From Arthrobacter sp. OAP107 (GTDB lineage Bacteria > Actinomycetota > Actinomycetes > Actinomycetales > Micrococcaceae): a stretch of 64,000 nucleotides of DNA. Position numbers and translations under genes: made by a program. Below are positions 35,326 through 44,172 of this stretch, in pieces; position 1 is the stretch's first letter; each line of letters begins with the position of its first letter. The notes beneath the pieces are model-generated. The model was not told the DNA's origin, ran no database searches, and worked only from the letters and a program-made list of their open reading frames with translations. Location of the stretch: contig NZ_JBEPOK010000001.1 in NCBI RefSeq assembly GCF_040546765.1, positions 248,001 through 312,000 of the forward strand, written 5' to 3'.

Positions 35326-35580
35326 TTACCAGGGGGACGGCGATGCGGCTCCTGTGGCATTCACCGGCCCGGTTTCGGGTCGGGCGACGATGCCTTGGCT
35401 GGCCCTGGAGTCCTTGATCAGGCCGGTTCCGGCGATCTCCCGGACGGTGAATATTCCTGCCGCCGCTGCCTGCTTCGTCGGGTAGGGCCGGGACGTTGCC
35501 AGATGATTACCTGAGGAATCCAGTAGCCGGAAACGGTAGCCCCCATTAGGGGAGGCGAAGACTTCGAAGTGGCCGGACAT
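35326..35580 (-). CDS. DUF1508 (YegP/UPF0339) domain protein, copy 1
   Basis: The protein has 84 residues. MSGHFEVFASPNGGYRFRLL, NHLATSRPYPTKQAAAAGI and VREIAGTGLIKD form one DUF1508 repeat, a small beta-alpha fold of unknown function that is often stress-induced. An Ala/Pro tail extends the domain. The region upstream contains GACGG-N10-CCGTC at 35666-35685, which recurs in front of the second, broken copy at 40245-40562. The shared upstream sequence suggests that both were once under the same control. Confidence 0.85.
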   Translation of the reverse strand: MSGHFEVFASPNGGYRFRLLDSSGNHLATSRPYPTKQAAAAGIFTVREIAGTGLIKDSRASQGIVARPETGPVNATGAASPSPW

Positions 35581-36187
35581 GTTGCTCCGTTTCTCCCGCC
35601 GTTGGGAGTGTAGATCAACGGATCCACGCCGTGAGCCTTCAGCAGCAGCCCGTTGGGACAACAAGGACGGAGTCTGCAAACCGTCTAAAGAACCCCATGT
35701 TATCCGTTGACTTGGGACCTTGAACAGGCTTCGTGTTGACGCGTGAAAGTGGCCCATGAAATATGTCCGGTGAGCGGTGTTCGAAGAATCATTTGAGTAC
35801 CCGTCGCTCAGGTGTTCAGGTTTCGCGGCTGCGATGTCCAGGACCCTGAGGACCTGCCACCGTGCAGCGGCGACCCATTCACAGGGAGCGTGCCACGGCT
35901 GGCTGGACTCCGGAGCCTGCCTGCGCAGATCTGCGAGCAGGCGTGATGACCTCTGCAGCTTCCTCCGTGATGGCCCGGGTAGTCGACGACACTCCCGGGG
36001 GTTCGGACACGCCGGCAATTTCCGGTGGATAACGCGCACGCACTTCTTCACAGGTCCCTGATCCGGTCCCCGGCAGGCGGTGGATATCCTGTGCATGGCG
36101 GCCTTGTGGCTGTGGCCGGGCCCCCAAAAAGTGTCTGTGCCCCAGGACTATGATGGTCACCCAATTCGAAGGAGCAGGTGGTCTCGG
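35581..36187. other. Upstream region of DUF1508 copy 1 and unassigned DNA
   Basis: Apart from the inverted repeat at 35666-35685, I see no supported gene. A minus-strand frame reads CEEVRARYPPEIAGVSEPPG and could be a short gene fragment, but no family or start supports it. Confidence 0.4.
35666..35685. promoter_or_regulatory. Conserved inverted repeat upstream of DUF1508 copy 1
   Basis: GACGG-N10-CCGTC with the inner sequence AGTCTGCAAA. The same repeat, with inner sequence ATTCTGCATA, stands before copy 2 at 40703-40722, along with the flanking ACAA(C/T) and AGGACGGA bases. It may be an operator or promoter element. Confidence 0.45.
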
Positions 36188-36313
36188 GTGACTGAAAAAG
36201 GCAGCGGCAAGGCTACAGGGGTCCAGATCGCGGGGCTCTGGATAGCGGCATGCAGCCTCGCCCTCGCTCTGCTCCGGACCGTGTTCGATGTGCTCCAAGC
36301 GATGGGACGATAA
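36188..36313 (+). CDS. Possible 41-residue membrane peptide
   Basis: The GTG start lies about 12 nt behind AAGGAGCAGG. The product TEKGSGKATGVQIAGLWIAA continues as one hydrophobic helix (CSLALALLRTVFDVLQ) to the TAA. The clean helix and the ribosome-binding site support it, but the length is too short for confidence and no family is known. A hairpin at 36464 follows. Confidence 0.4.
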   Translation: MTEKGSGKATGVQIAGLWIAACSLALALLRTVFDVLQAMGR

Positions 36314-36463
36314 GCGGCAGCGGCCATTTCGCACCGTCAGGATGGGCCACCGCTTCAGGCTGTTAGGAAGTCTACGAATTCGAAACGATCTACACCACCG
36401 CCGGCGACCCGCAGGCAGCAGCCCCGCCGCCGGCTGACAGATCACTCATCGGAAGGTAAGAGA

Positions 36464-36480
36464 AGGCCCTTTTTGGGCCT
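36464..36480. terminator. Hairpin, possible bidirectional terminator
   Basis: AGGCCC-TTTTT-GGGCCT forms a 6-bp GC-rich stem, with further partial pairing outside. It lies between the small plus-strand gene and the end of the minus-strand RES gene. There is no long T-run outside the stem, so strength is uncertain. Confidence 0.4.
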
Positions 36481-36550
36481 CTTCCCCGGGCGTTTTCAAA
36501 CGCCGATAACCACGATTCCGTCAACCTGGTCGTGGAGACAAGGGAACGGC

Positions 36551-37255
36551 TTAGTCGTTCTTCCAAGTTAGGCCGAGCATCTGAAAGGCCTGCCTAATCG
36601 CGTCGCTGTCGTGGTGAAGTTCCTCGATCTTGATGTGCTGTAGCTGAGGGCTGACAAAACCGTCGCCTGGCTGTTCGAAAATTGCCCATAACCGCAGGTC
36701 GTCGCCGTGACGGGAGGCGAACGTAACTCCGTTGAGGTCCGTGGTCTCGTAGATCCAGACTGCGACCGCCTGGGTGAGGTGGCGTGGTCGGGCGTCCTTA
36801 AGAGCGGCAGCGTCCAGGTCCGCCAAACCGAGCCCGAGGGCGACGCCGATGAAGTGCGGGTATAGGACTGCAATGGATTTGGAGTCCGTCACGGCGCAGT
36901 AGGTACCGGTCAGCTCGGCCGATGTCGCGGGCCCGGGCGTCTAGCCATTCGCGCGGGACTTGCCCTGGCGGCACGGTAGGGTGCAGCACGATGTCTTGAT
37001 CGTCTTCAACGATCTCGTCCATTTCCATGGCAATTCTGGCGTCGCGGCGGAACGCGGCCAGCACTTCGAGCAGGCATGCACGCAGGCTGGAGCCGGCGTA
37101 CACCCTCGGAAGTTTCCGTGCTGGTCATCCCACCGGCCAGGGAACCTGCCATTAGTTGCCCATTCCCAGCCGCTCCATGCCCAAGGGTCAGGACGGAATC
37201 CAATCCGGTAAATCCGGCCTTCCGAAGTAGCTACAGCCAGTTGTTCAGAACCCAC
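36551..37255 (-). pseudogene. RES-domain toxin, two frameshifts
   Basis: Three frames together give a 234-residue RES protein. The first (GTG start at 37255) reads GRIYRIGFRPDPWAWSGWEW and FPGRWDD, the RES opening with its conserved Arg. After a shift near 37110 the second frame gives VYAGSSLRACLLEVLAAFRR with the conserved Glu. After a shift near 36916 the third gives YCAVTDSKSIAVLY with a Ser, and ends with the typical FASRHGDDLRLWAIFE. The two shifts compensate in length. RES toxins degrade NAD+ and are held inactive by a Xre/DUF2384 antitoxin, whose gene lies 3 bp upstream. Here the toxin is apparently dead. Confidence 0.8.
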
Positions 37256-37258
37256 CCG

Positions 37259-37651
37259 TCAGCCTGCTGCCGCGAATGCCCGGGCTGCGGCCAGAACCGC
37301 CTGCGCCGCATCCTCGACCTGGCCTTCCCGCAGCAATCGCGCCGGCGGCACGTCATCCAACTGGGGGTTCATACCCTGGAACCATGCCTGGACCACGGCG
37401 CGGGAATCGCGCTCAGCCAGCAGCGCGGCAACATGGTAGGCATGGCGCAATCGAGTCATCACCTCAGCCGACGGCTTTCGTTCACCGTCAGCCCACTGAC
37501 GCACCGCCCGGGTTTCCTTCACGGAGCCAATGTAGGCGACCAGCTTCGCGCCGAGGATGTCACGCAGGTCTCGAATAAGCTCGGCCTCGGGAAGCCGGAT
37601 GGAATCCTGGTGCGCCTTCAACCCGCCGCGGGCTCCTGCAACTGCTGTCAT
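37259..37651 (-). CDS. Xre/ParS-type antitoxin of a RES toxin
   Basis: The protein has 130 residues from MTAVAGARGG. The N-terminal half is helical with DLRDILGAKLVAYIGSVKET and a helix-turn-helix-like RAVRQWADGERKPSAEVMTR. The C-terminus has the toxin-binding domain pattern AWFQGMNPQLDDVPPARLLR (DUF2384/MbcA-ParS, with the usual NPxL-x-DxxPxxLL motif). It directly precedes the RES gene, as in known Xre-RES modules, where the complex also represses its own promoter. The antitoxin is intact while the toxin is broken, the pattern expected when selection against the toxin has acted. Confidence 0.85.
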   Translation of the reverse strand: MTAVAGARGGLKAHQDSIRLPEAELIRDLRDILGAKLVAYIGSVKETRAVRQWADGERKPSAEVMTRLRHAYHVAALLAERDSRAVVQAWFQGMNPQLDDVPPARLLREGQVEDAAQAVLAAARAFAAAG

Positions 37652-37792
37652 GCCTTCATGCTCCCACAAAACGCATGTTGCAACAACGGTCGGATCACAT
37701 CCGAAATCACACCCTAAAGGAGCACCAATACTGATTTCTGATCAGCTGGGCCGGGGCCGGGGGAAGCGGCCAACGACATGAATGTCGTCCAG

Positions 37793-38155
37793 CTAGAGCC
37801 GTTCCAGGCCCGGGATAGCGGAAGGACTTGTGTACGGAGGGATTTTCTGCGGGCTTGCTTGGCGAAGGTACTGGTACACCGTTTCCCGGCTGATGCCGTA
37901 GTCGCTGGCGAGGACGGATTTGGGAGTTCCATTGTCCGCCCGCTGGACCAGCTCGGCCGCCCGTTCCGGTGTGAGGGTCTTCTTTCGTCCCTTGTAGGCG
38001 CCGCGCTGCTTGGCCAGGGCGATGCCTTCCCGCTGGCGTTCCCTGATCACCGAGCACTCGGCAAAAGCCCCATAACGGAAAACATGAGGCTGGCCATGGG
38101 GGAGTCCTCCCCGGTGAAAAGCAGGTGCTCCTTGACGCACTCAACCCGCAACAGG
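37793..38155 (-). pseudogene. Serine resolvase fragment, second copy (N-terminus missing)
   Basis: The DNA resembles the resolvase at 297-879, starting at the segment CVKEHLLFTGEDSPMASLMF, followed by a small deletion where AFAEFERAL should stand. The frame then resumes as IRERQREGIALAKQRGAYKG and the intact helix-turn-helix ASDYGISRETVYQYLRQ. The catalytic N-terminal part, with the active Ser, is gone, cut at about 38155. The 3' end here shows what the first copy should look like without its frameshift. Confidence 0.8.
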
Positions 38156-38240
38156 CAACGTCCGGGACAACCCCCGGGCAAGAGCAGAAGACTGCTGCCC
38201 GGCCCGCACGTGAATGCAATCGGGCCCGGCCCGGGTCGGC

Positions 38241-39584
38241 TCACCGCTGGCGGTCCTCTTGGTAGACGTCCGGGATGCCGTCCTGGTCGGTATCGATGGT
38301 CTCTTCGGCTTCCAGGGCACGGTACTGGCGGTTCCGGGTTCCGAGCACTGCCGTTGCCAGGAGTGCGGCCAGCAGGGACGCGGCGAGGATTCCCACCTTG
38401 GCGTGGTCGTCATGGGTACTGCCGTGCCCGAAGCTCAGTTCCGCCACGAGGAGTGAAACCGTGAAGCCGATGCCGGCCAGGACGGACACCCCGAACACGT
38501 CAATCCATTTCAGGGACTTGTCCAGGGAGGCCCGGGTGGCCTTGGTCAGGAGCCAGGTGGTGCCCAGGATGCCGGCCGGTTTTCCCAGTACCAGGGCCAG
38601 GATGATGCCGATGGCCACGGGGTCGGTCAGGGCCGAGACCAGCCCGTCCCAGCCGCCTACGGCGACCCCGGCGGAAAAGAAGGCAAAGACCGGGACCGCT
38701 ATCCCGGCGGAGATCGGCCGGAACCGGTGCTCGAAGATCTCAGACAGGCCCGGACCCGCCGCCGGGCCCCCGCTGGCCCGGGACCGGATCACGGGGATGG
38801 CGAAGCCCAGCAGCACGCCGGCGACGGTGGCATGGATACCAGAGGCGTGCACCAGGGCCCAGGTGATCACGCCCAGGGGAAGCAGGATCAGCCACGCCGC
38901 AGCGGGCCTGGTGCCAAAGAAGCGGCGGTATTTCTGGGCCAGGAAGGTGTACAGCGCCAGCGGAATGAGGGCCAGCAGCAGCGGCCCGGCCTGGATGTCG
39001 CTGGAATAGAAGACAGCGATGATGCTGATGGCGATGAGGTCATCGACCACCGCCAAGGTCAGCAGGAAGATCCGCAGAGCGCTGGGCAGGTGCGAACCGA
39101 TAATCGCCAAAACCGCCACGGCGAAGGCGATGTCCGTTGCCGTGGGGATGGCCCAGCCCCGCAGGGTTTCAGAGCTGGTGAGGTTGACCAGGGCGTAAAT
39201 AACCGCGGGGACTGCCACGCCCCCGGCAGCCGCTGCGATGGGCACCACGGATTTACTGAATTGGCGGAGGTCTCCGGCGACGAACTCACGTTTGAGTTCC
39301 AGCCCCACCAGAAAAAAGAAGATTGCCAGTAACCCGTCGGCAGCCCATGCCCCGAGGCTGAGGTCCAGATGCCACGGTTCGTACCCGATGCGGAAGTCGC
39401 GCAACGCGAAATAGCTGGCGGAAGCCGGGGAATTGGCCCATGCCAGGGCGATCACGGCTGCGGCGACGAGCAGGATGCCGCCCACGGTTTCCTTGCGCAG
39501 GATCGCCCCGATCCGCAGCACTTCGCCATAGCTTCCCCGTCCCAAAACGGAGGAGCGCGGGGCAGTTGACGGGTTTTTACTCAT
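38241..39584 (-). CDS. nhaA: Na+/H+ antiporter NhaA
   Basis: The protein has 447 residues with about eleven membrane helices. Signature parts are LLAIFFFLVGLELKREFVAG, WAIPTATDIAFAVAVLAI and the ion-binding double Asp in LTLAVVDDLIAIS; the last helix has DVFGVSVLAGIGFTVSLLVA. It exchanges cytoplasmic Na+ (or Li+) for external protons and supports growth at alkaline pH or high salt. The C-terminal cytoplasmic tail ends in TIDTDQDGIPDVYQEDR, which matches the DxDxDGxxD pattern of calcium-binding repeats and is not part of the transport fold. The gene stands alone, intact inside a decayed region. Its stop is about 90 bp from the resolvase fragment. Confidence 0.95.
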   Translation of the reverse strand: MSKNPSTAPRSSVLGRGSYGEVLRIGAILRKETVGGILLVAAAVIALAWANSPASASYFALRDFRIGYEPWHLDLSLGAWAADGLLAIFFFLVGLELKREFVAGDLRQFSKSVVPIAAAAGGVAVPAVIYALVNLTSSETLRGWAIPTATDIAFAVAVLAIIGSHLPSALRIFLLTLAVVDDLIAISIIAVFYSSDIQAGPLLLALIPLALYTFLAQKYRRFFGTRPAAAWLILLPLGVITWALVHASGIHATVAGVLLGFAIPVIRSRASGGPAAGPGLSEIFEHRFRPISAGIAVPVFAFFSAGVAVGGWDGLVSALTDPVAIGIILALVLGKPAGILGTTWLLTKATRASLDKSLKWIDVFGVSVLAGIGFTVSLLVAELSFGHGSTHDDHAKVGILAASLLAALLATAVLGTRNRQYRALEAEETIDTDQDGIPDVYQEDRQR

Positions 39585-39751
39585 GAAGGTGTCCTAAACA
39601 TGGGCTCGACAAAGAACATGCCGACCAGACTTCCCGGCTCACCTCCAGACAGTCTACAGAAGCACCCCATCCCTCTCGGCGGGAGTACCAGGGACCTTTG
39701 CAGTCCAATTCCGGCCGCCCCAGATGATCCTTCATCTCTTAGGAGTACATC

Positions 39752-40043
39752 ATGCCTGTCGCCGTCGTCCTCGATTTCCTGGGACAACACAGACCAGTAC
39801 GACCAAGATATCGACAAAATGGGGGTTGCCAAGGGCGGTCCGGAGCGCCGGGGGACTGACGCAGTGGGTCGCCGCCAGGGCGAACGGCATCCGCGTGGTG
39901 GTCATGTGGAAGAGCCGGACGCTTTCGAAGCGTTCGCCCGTGAGAAGATCGAACCCCATCACGGCCGAGGCGGGCATCACCGAACAACCGGAGTGTCGAT
40001 TTACGAGGTCCACAACTACCTGACCGAGGGTCCGGCAGCCTGA
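39752..40043 (+). pseudogene. Small alpha-beta barrel (ABM-like) protein, several frameshifts
   Basis: AGGAG stands 6 nt before an ATG that begins MPVAVVLDF. Pieces of one protein then appear in alternating frames: DQYDQDIDKMGVAKGGP, GGLTQWVAARANGIRVVVMW, DAFEAFAREKIEP and VSIYEVHNYLTEGPAA. This order is that of small dimeric-barrel proteins common in Arthrobacter, and the intact gene at 41722 belongs to a related type. At least three indels are needed to join them, so the gene is dead. Confidence 0.6.
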
Positions 40044-40244
40044 CCGCACATCACTTTCGGGCACAACCTCAGCACCAGTTCAAGTCGCTTGGGACGAGCG
40101 GCTGCACTTCTTCATATGCAGGGACGCGAGGCGGCGCGTGGGAGTAGCCTCCTTCAATCGCGGTGTGGTGACCGGCTGCTCCATGCCCGACGGCGCTTCA
40201 GCGATGTTCATGAAAGCTCACCCGGACCCCGCTACAGCTGGCCG
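40044..40244. other. Short coding-like remnant without start
   Basis: A plus-strand frame without a start codon reads VAWDERLHFFICRDARRRVG and ASFNRGVVTGCSMPDGASAM, ending at 40266. It looks like protein-coding sequence by composition, but I do not recognise it. It is probably a gene fragment. Confidence 0.3.
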
Positions 40245-40562
40245 TCAGGCGTTCACCAGGGCGTGACGATGGTTCCGGAGTCTGGACTGGCCTGCCGATG
40301 ACGGGAAATTTGCGCTGCCGTTGTGGACTGCGCTGGACTGAGTGGGCCGGATTCCGGACTGCGCCGTTTCGCCATGGTGGTCTTTGGTTCGGTCGCTGAT
40401 CAGGCCGGTGCCGGCGATCTCCCGAAAAAGGAATATGGCGGCGGAAACGGCCTGCTTTGTCGGGTAGGTTCCCGACGTCGCCCACGTGTGGCCGGCGGAA
40501 TCTACCAGCCTGAATCTTTATCCGCTTTCAGGGGCGGTGAATACTTCGAATTGACCTGCCAT
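40245..40562 (-). pseudogene. DUF1508 domain protein, copy 2, with in-frame stop
   Basis: The frame begins MAGQFEVFTAPESG, then has TAA exactly where copy 1 has the Tyr codon of GGYRFRLL. It continues as RFRLVDSAGHTWATSGTYPT and FREIAGTGLI, parallel to the intact copy at 35326. This is a point nonsense mutation in an otherwise aligned gene, which cannot be explained by an indel error. The upstream inverted repeat is still present. Confidence 0.75.
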
Positions 40563-40702
40563 GGTTTTTACTCCATCTCTCCCCTCGTTGGGAGTGACGA
40601 TCAGGGAAACCCAGGCGCGGGCTTTGTTCCGTAACAGCACATACAGGTTTCTGCCTTGCCCTGCTGCAGGAGGCGCGCCGGCCTGGTCGTTTGGACAATG
40701 AG

Positions 40703-40722
40703 GACGGATTCTGCATACCGTC
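40703..40722. promoter_or_regulatory. Conserved inverted repeat upstream of DUF1508 copy 2
   Basis: GACGG-N10-CCGTC with the same spacing and similar flanks as at 35666-35685. Its survival next to a broken gene fits duplication of the whole gene-plus-promoter unit. Confidence 0.45.
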
Positions 40723-41242
40723 TGGAGGGAAATATCCTAACGAACCCGGTCATCACTTGAAAAGCCGCGCGCCGTTATCGATCCACGATGGCCAACAACA
40801 GGTCAAGTCTTCCTCGGCAGGCCCTTACTGAGGGGTCCCGCACTGGCCGACGCTGAGGGTAGCGATCCGGCATCGAATCTTCATATGGGAATGAGGTGTC
40901 GGTGGAGGCACTGAGGAAGTAACTGCAGCCCCGCCGCCGGCTGCGCCTGGGCCTCCCGCAATTGGGCTGCCCAGAGCCCAAAGGCCGAATGGCACGTTAA
41001 TGCTAAGGCTGCTTACTGGTTTGGTTCAGACCCTGCCCCAAGGGGCTAAGGCCTGACAATAGGAGGACTGGTCCGGATGGGGATTCGCCGCCACTCCCGC
41101 ACCTCCCCTCGTGGAACGCTGCACTTCAAGGGACCGGAGATCATCAGCAAACTTATTGAGAGGTCAATGAATTGGGTGATATATGTAGCAGCAACGGCGA
41201 GGCGTGAAAGGGGCCGGGCCAAACAAGCATTGGGATGGGGAC
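40723..41242. other. Stretch without a recognisable gene
   Basis: No frame over this 520-bp stretch shows a domain or a convincing start. A short AT-richer part near 41150-41200 may hold the promoter for the small gene at 41243. Confidence 0.35.
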
Positions 41243-41437
41243 ATGCACTTATCAGAGAAGATCGCTCCTCGCTATGAGCATCTGAAGAAGATTGCTGATC
41301 TGCTGGAATGGGCCGGGGACCTTGCAGGTGCAGAGTTCCTGGACGAAGCTCGTGAAGCCTACGCACTGGCCCGCAGATTCCACAGACGCGCCGACAGCCT
41401 GGCCGTACATCCTGCTAATGCTTACACTTCAAAATGA
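41243..41437 (+). CDS. Small uncharacterised helical protein
   Basis: The protein has 64 residues. HLSEKIAPRYEHLKKIADLL and GAEFLDEAREAYALARRFH suggest two amphipathic helices, as in small tetratricopeptide-like or adaptor proteins, though one repeat is too little to call. The acidic/basic balance is unlike the GC-rich shadow frames nearby, which supports a real gene. A GGGG stretch sits close before the ATG. The following 284 bp hold nothing I can assign. Confidence 0.5.
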   Translation: MHLSEKIAPRYEHLKKIADLLEWAGDLAGAEFLDEAREAYALARRFHRRADSLAVHPANAYTSK

Positions 41438-41721
41438 CGGGGCTGTGATCACAGGCAAATCAAGCAATCTAAGGAATTGATACTCTGGCATCAGCAGCAC
41501 GATTTGCGGCAACGGGCTGCTGGTGGATTGCGTGACCGCCGGCTTTCGCTCTGCTCTCCATGACGCCTCCATCGAAGCCACGGACCGAGAGGACGCCAAT
41601 GCCCTCCGCTGGAAGAATGCTATTCTCGGCCGCCGTTCGACATCGGGCTCCCGTTGACAATACCAGCCATTGGTGGAGGGAGGCCGACCACCGGACTTCC
41701 GGTAAGCGACCTCCCGAATGT

Positions 41722-42018
41722 CTAAGGCATGACCTTGTACAGATCCACGGCGGTCTCTTCCGGCGGTGAGGTGAACCCGCCGTCGATGCCCGCTTGCATT
41801 CGAGGCATCAGAATGTTGTCGCGGAACTTCTCCCAGCTTGCCTTCGATTCGTGGATGGCCATGATGGTCCAACCACCGTCTGACGGGCCAGCGGCGTGGA
41901 ACGTTTGGCCCTCGGGCAGGAGGCCCTCTCCTGGGTGAACTGCGGCAATCGAGGCCTCATATTGTTCCTTGGTGCCTCCGGGGAAGAAGTGCACGATTCC
42001 GTATGGTGCGGCGTCCAT
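41722..42018 (-). CDS. Small dimeric alpha-beta barrel protein
   Basis: The protein has 98 residues with AAAGGAG 5 nt before the ATG. YGIVHFFPGGTKEQYEASIA and GGWTIMAIHESKASWEKFRD match the small ABM-like proteins of unknown function common in actinobacteria, related in style to the broken gene at 39752. No catalytic residues can be assigned. It seems monocistronic. Confidence 0.8.
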   Translation of the reverse strand: MDAAPYGIVHFFPGGTKEQYEASIAAVHPGEGLLPEGQTFHAAGPSDGGWTIMAIHESKASWEKFRDNILMPRMQAGIDGGFTSPPEETAVDLYKVMP

Positions 42019-42593
42019 CTTTGCTCCTTTGCTGGTGGTGGGTGGCCGGTGGACATGCCCAGCAATAGACTTCCACGCTCGGGATGTCAAGGGACTTTCG
42101 GTGCACGGTCGACAAAAGAGGGTCGCGTTCGTTAGGTCGAACTCGCCCGGCCCCGGGGGACCAGGTCCGCAGCCGAAGACCAGAGCCTAAACCACCTGTA
42201 AGCCCATCCGGATCTGGAGCATGGGTTCGGCCGCTCAAATGATGGGTCCATGGTCGCTATGGCCCCGTGCCAGCACCTGCGGTTCCCAAAGCCCCAGCCG
42301 GAAGTTCATCGCGTGCCTGAAGCTAAAGGCCGCCGCACCCGCAGCTTCAGACCGGCCGGGCGCGGAAAGTATTCCCCCCGTTGCACCCGAGCCCGGCGGA
42401 CACCTCCACCCGCCGGCGGGCCAGTTGTTCTTTCACCGATACTGCGCATTTGCTGCGCGATTCTTGACGCCGACCATGCATCTTGGCTGTGAAGTGTAAG
42501 GAAACACGCCATAGGCTGACAGCAATGGGAAGAACGCGCCCCCCGGTAGTCAGGGCCGTGATGCAGCGGCGGGGGCGGGGAAGGAGTTTGGCA
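42019..42593. other. Stretch without a recognisable gene
   Basis: GC-rich frames are open on both strands, but none shows a domain. The last part contains the ribosome-binding site of the Hpt-like gene. Confidence 0.35.
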
Positions 42594-43016
42594 GTGCGCA
42601 GGGGGGACCAGCTGGATGAGGGAGTGAAGCTGACGCTGGAAGTACAGCACCTCCGGAAACTCGTGGACCAGGCCTCCCTGGAGGCGGCAGAGTCATTCGC
42701 CACCGACTACGTTGCTGGCCTCCCCCGGTTCGTTGAACGGGTTGTGCGCACGATTACCGTCCGGGACAAGGATCTGGCACTGGATGCCTCGCTGAGTCTG
42801 AAGACGAAATCGTGGCTGGTCGGTGCGCTGAGGATGAACGAGCTGTGCCGTGAACTCGAGTTGGCCCTGGCATTGGCCGACTGGGCCGCTGCATCAACCG
42901 TCGCACGGGACATCGAGCTCCACCTTCCGCGCCTGCAGAGAGCCCTCGCGGACCGGCCCCGGTTCGGGCCCCAGGCACGGCGCGCGGGGACAATCCAGGC
43001 CGCCGCAACGCCCTGA
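42594..43016 (+). CDS. Hpt-like domain protein lacking the phospho-His
   Basis: I start the protein at GTG 42594, seven nt after GAAGGAG, giving 140 residues; ATGs further upstream have no such site. The helices ASLEAAESFATDYVAGLPRF and ALDASLSLKTKSWLVGALRM followed by LCRELELALALADWAAASTV resemble the four-helix histidine phosphotransfer (Hpt) domain. In Hpt the second helix has HxLK with the phosphorylated His; here Leu stands in its place (LSLKTKS). It may bind a response regulator or sensor without taking phosphate. No histidine kinase or response regulator gene is nearby. Function is unknown. Confidence 0.6.
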   Translation: MRRGDQLDEGVKLTLEVQHLRKLVDQASLEAAESFATDYVAGLPRFVERVVRTITVRDKDLALDASLSLKTKSWLVGALRMNELCRELELALALADWAAASTVARDIELHLPRLQRALADRPRFGPQARRAGTIQAAATP

Positions 43017-44039
43017 TCCTGAACCAAACGGTCATCGACAAGCGTAGCGGGTCAGATACAAGCCGACAGAGGCCGCCGCCAGTACGGTGGCAACCGGACC
43101 TTGCTGGGCGGAACGTTTCAGGAACTGCGGCAAGCCCGACGGTTTCGGGGTTGTGATTGATCAATTCGAACGCGGGCTGGTCTGCATGCAGCTTCCTGAA
43201 TGCGTGCGGATCACCGCCGCACACCCGGACCATCAGCGGGCAACTCATTGCAACCTTCTCCGGAGAGCCCCGCGGCTTGCTACTGAGCCTGAATAGTGTC
43301 GGCTTCATAGACGGCGCCGCGATGACAGACTACGTCAAGGTGGTTCCCGTCACGGCCCTTGCCCTGCTGGGACGGGACCCAGGTGGACCGCGTCGTGGCG
43401 AACAAGATTCTGGGGATCAGATCGCCCCGGTGCGAGCCGCTACTTCACAGACGCTACTGAAGCACTTACCTGGCGCCGCGCACAACGGGATGCGGGGCGA
43501 GAGGCCTAAGCTGCAAGGCCAGTCCCGCGGCTCATAATTGTGTGGAGCAGGAAACCTGCGAGCGTCTGACGTGTTAATGTGCCAGGCATTCAATTGCCCA
43601 TCCGGTCCTCAACGGACGGGAAAACCGGAAGGCCTACCCCGGCGCCACCGCTCAGCCGGTGCATGAGTCTGGCGCTATCCTTGGCATGCTCAGCGGAAGG
43701 GCCATGCATCTCCTGATGCCATGCCCTGGTTTCACCGCCGGATCAGCCGCGGACAAAGCTACGTCAACCGGCAGGCTTCCGGGCGGCCGGGGTGGAATGA
43801 ATCAAGCCGCTTGGACTTCCAGTGGAAGGCCAAGGCGCCACTAACGTGCGGCCAGGCGGCTCGGAGTTCATGTTAATGAAATCCGCGCAACTACGGTCGC
43901 TATGAATCCTGGCAGGCGAGGCGTTATGCAAGCCCGCATCCGTCAGGCGCCACAGCGGGCTACGCGGCTGCACTTGCCCGCGACCTCCGGCCGCTGGCGC
44001 ACCAGTGACCAGTTCCCGCGTAGCCTCGACTACTGTGTG
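43017..44039. other. Long stretch without a recognisable gene
   Basis: About 1 kb with no supported gene. A plus-strand frame around 43230-43420 (LIATFSGEPRGLLLSLNSVG) has coding-like composition and may be a fragment. The remainder is debris-like. No RNA gene was recognised. Confidence 0.35.
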
Positions 44040-44130
44040 TCGCCGTCGGTACCCTTTGGTACTACCGCAACAGCACCGGATCAACCCTCTACCCCGCATC
44101 AAAACCGGAACCGGCTGGTCAACCGAAGCA
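44040..44130 (+). pseudogene. FG-GAP-repeat protein fragment
   Basis: The plus strand reads GTLWYYRNSTGSTLYP and, after a one-base shift, RIKTGTGWS. The same order appears in the minus-strand gene at 45573-46461 (GTLWYYGNSSGLSMSPRIKT and GVGW). It is therefore a remnant of a beta-propeller repeat from a related gene, in opposite orientation on the other side of the monooxygenase gene. Confidence 0.55.
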
Positions 44131-44172
44131 TCGCCGGTAGGTGGGCAAGGCAGTGACGGGCACCTTCGGCCA

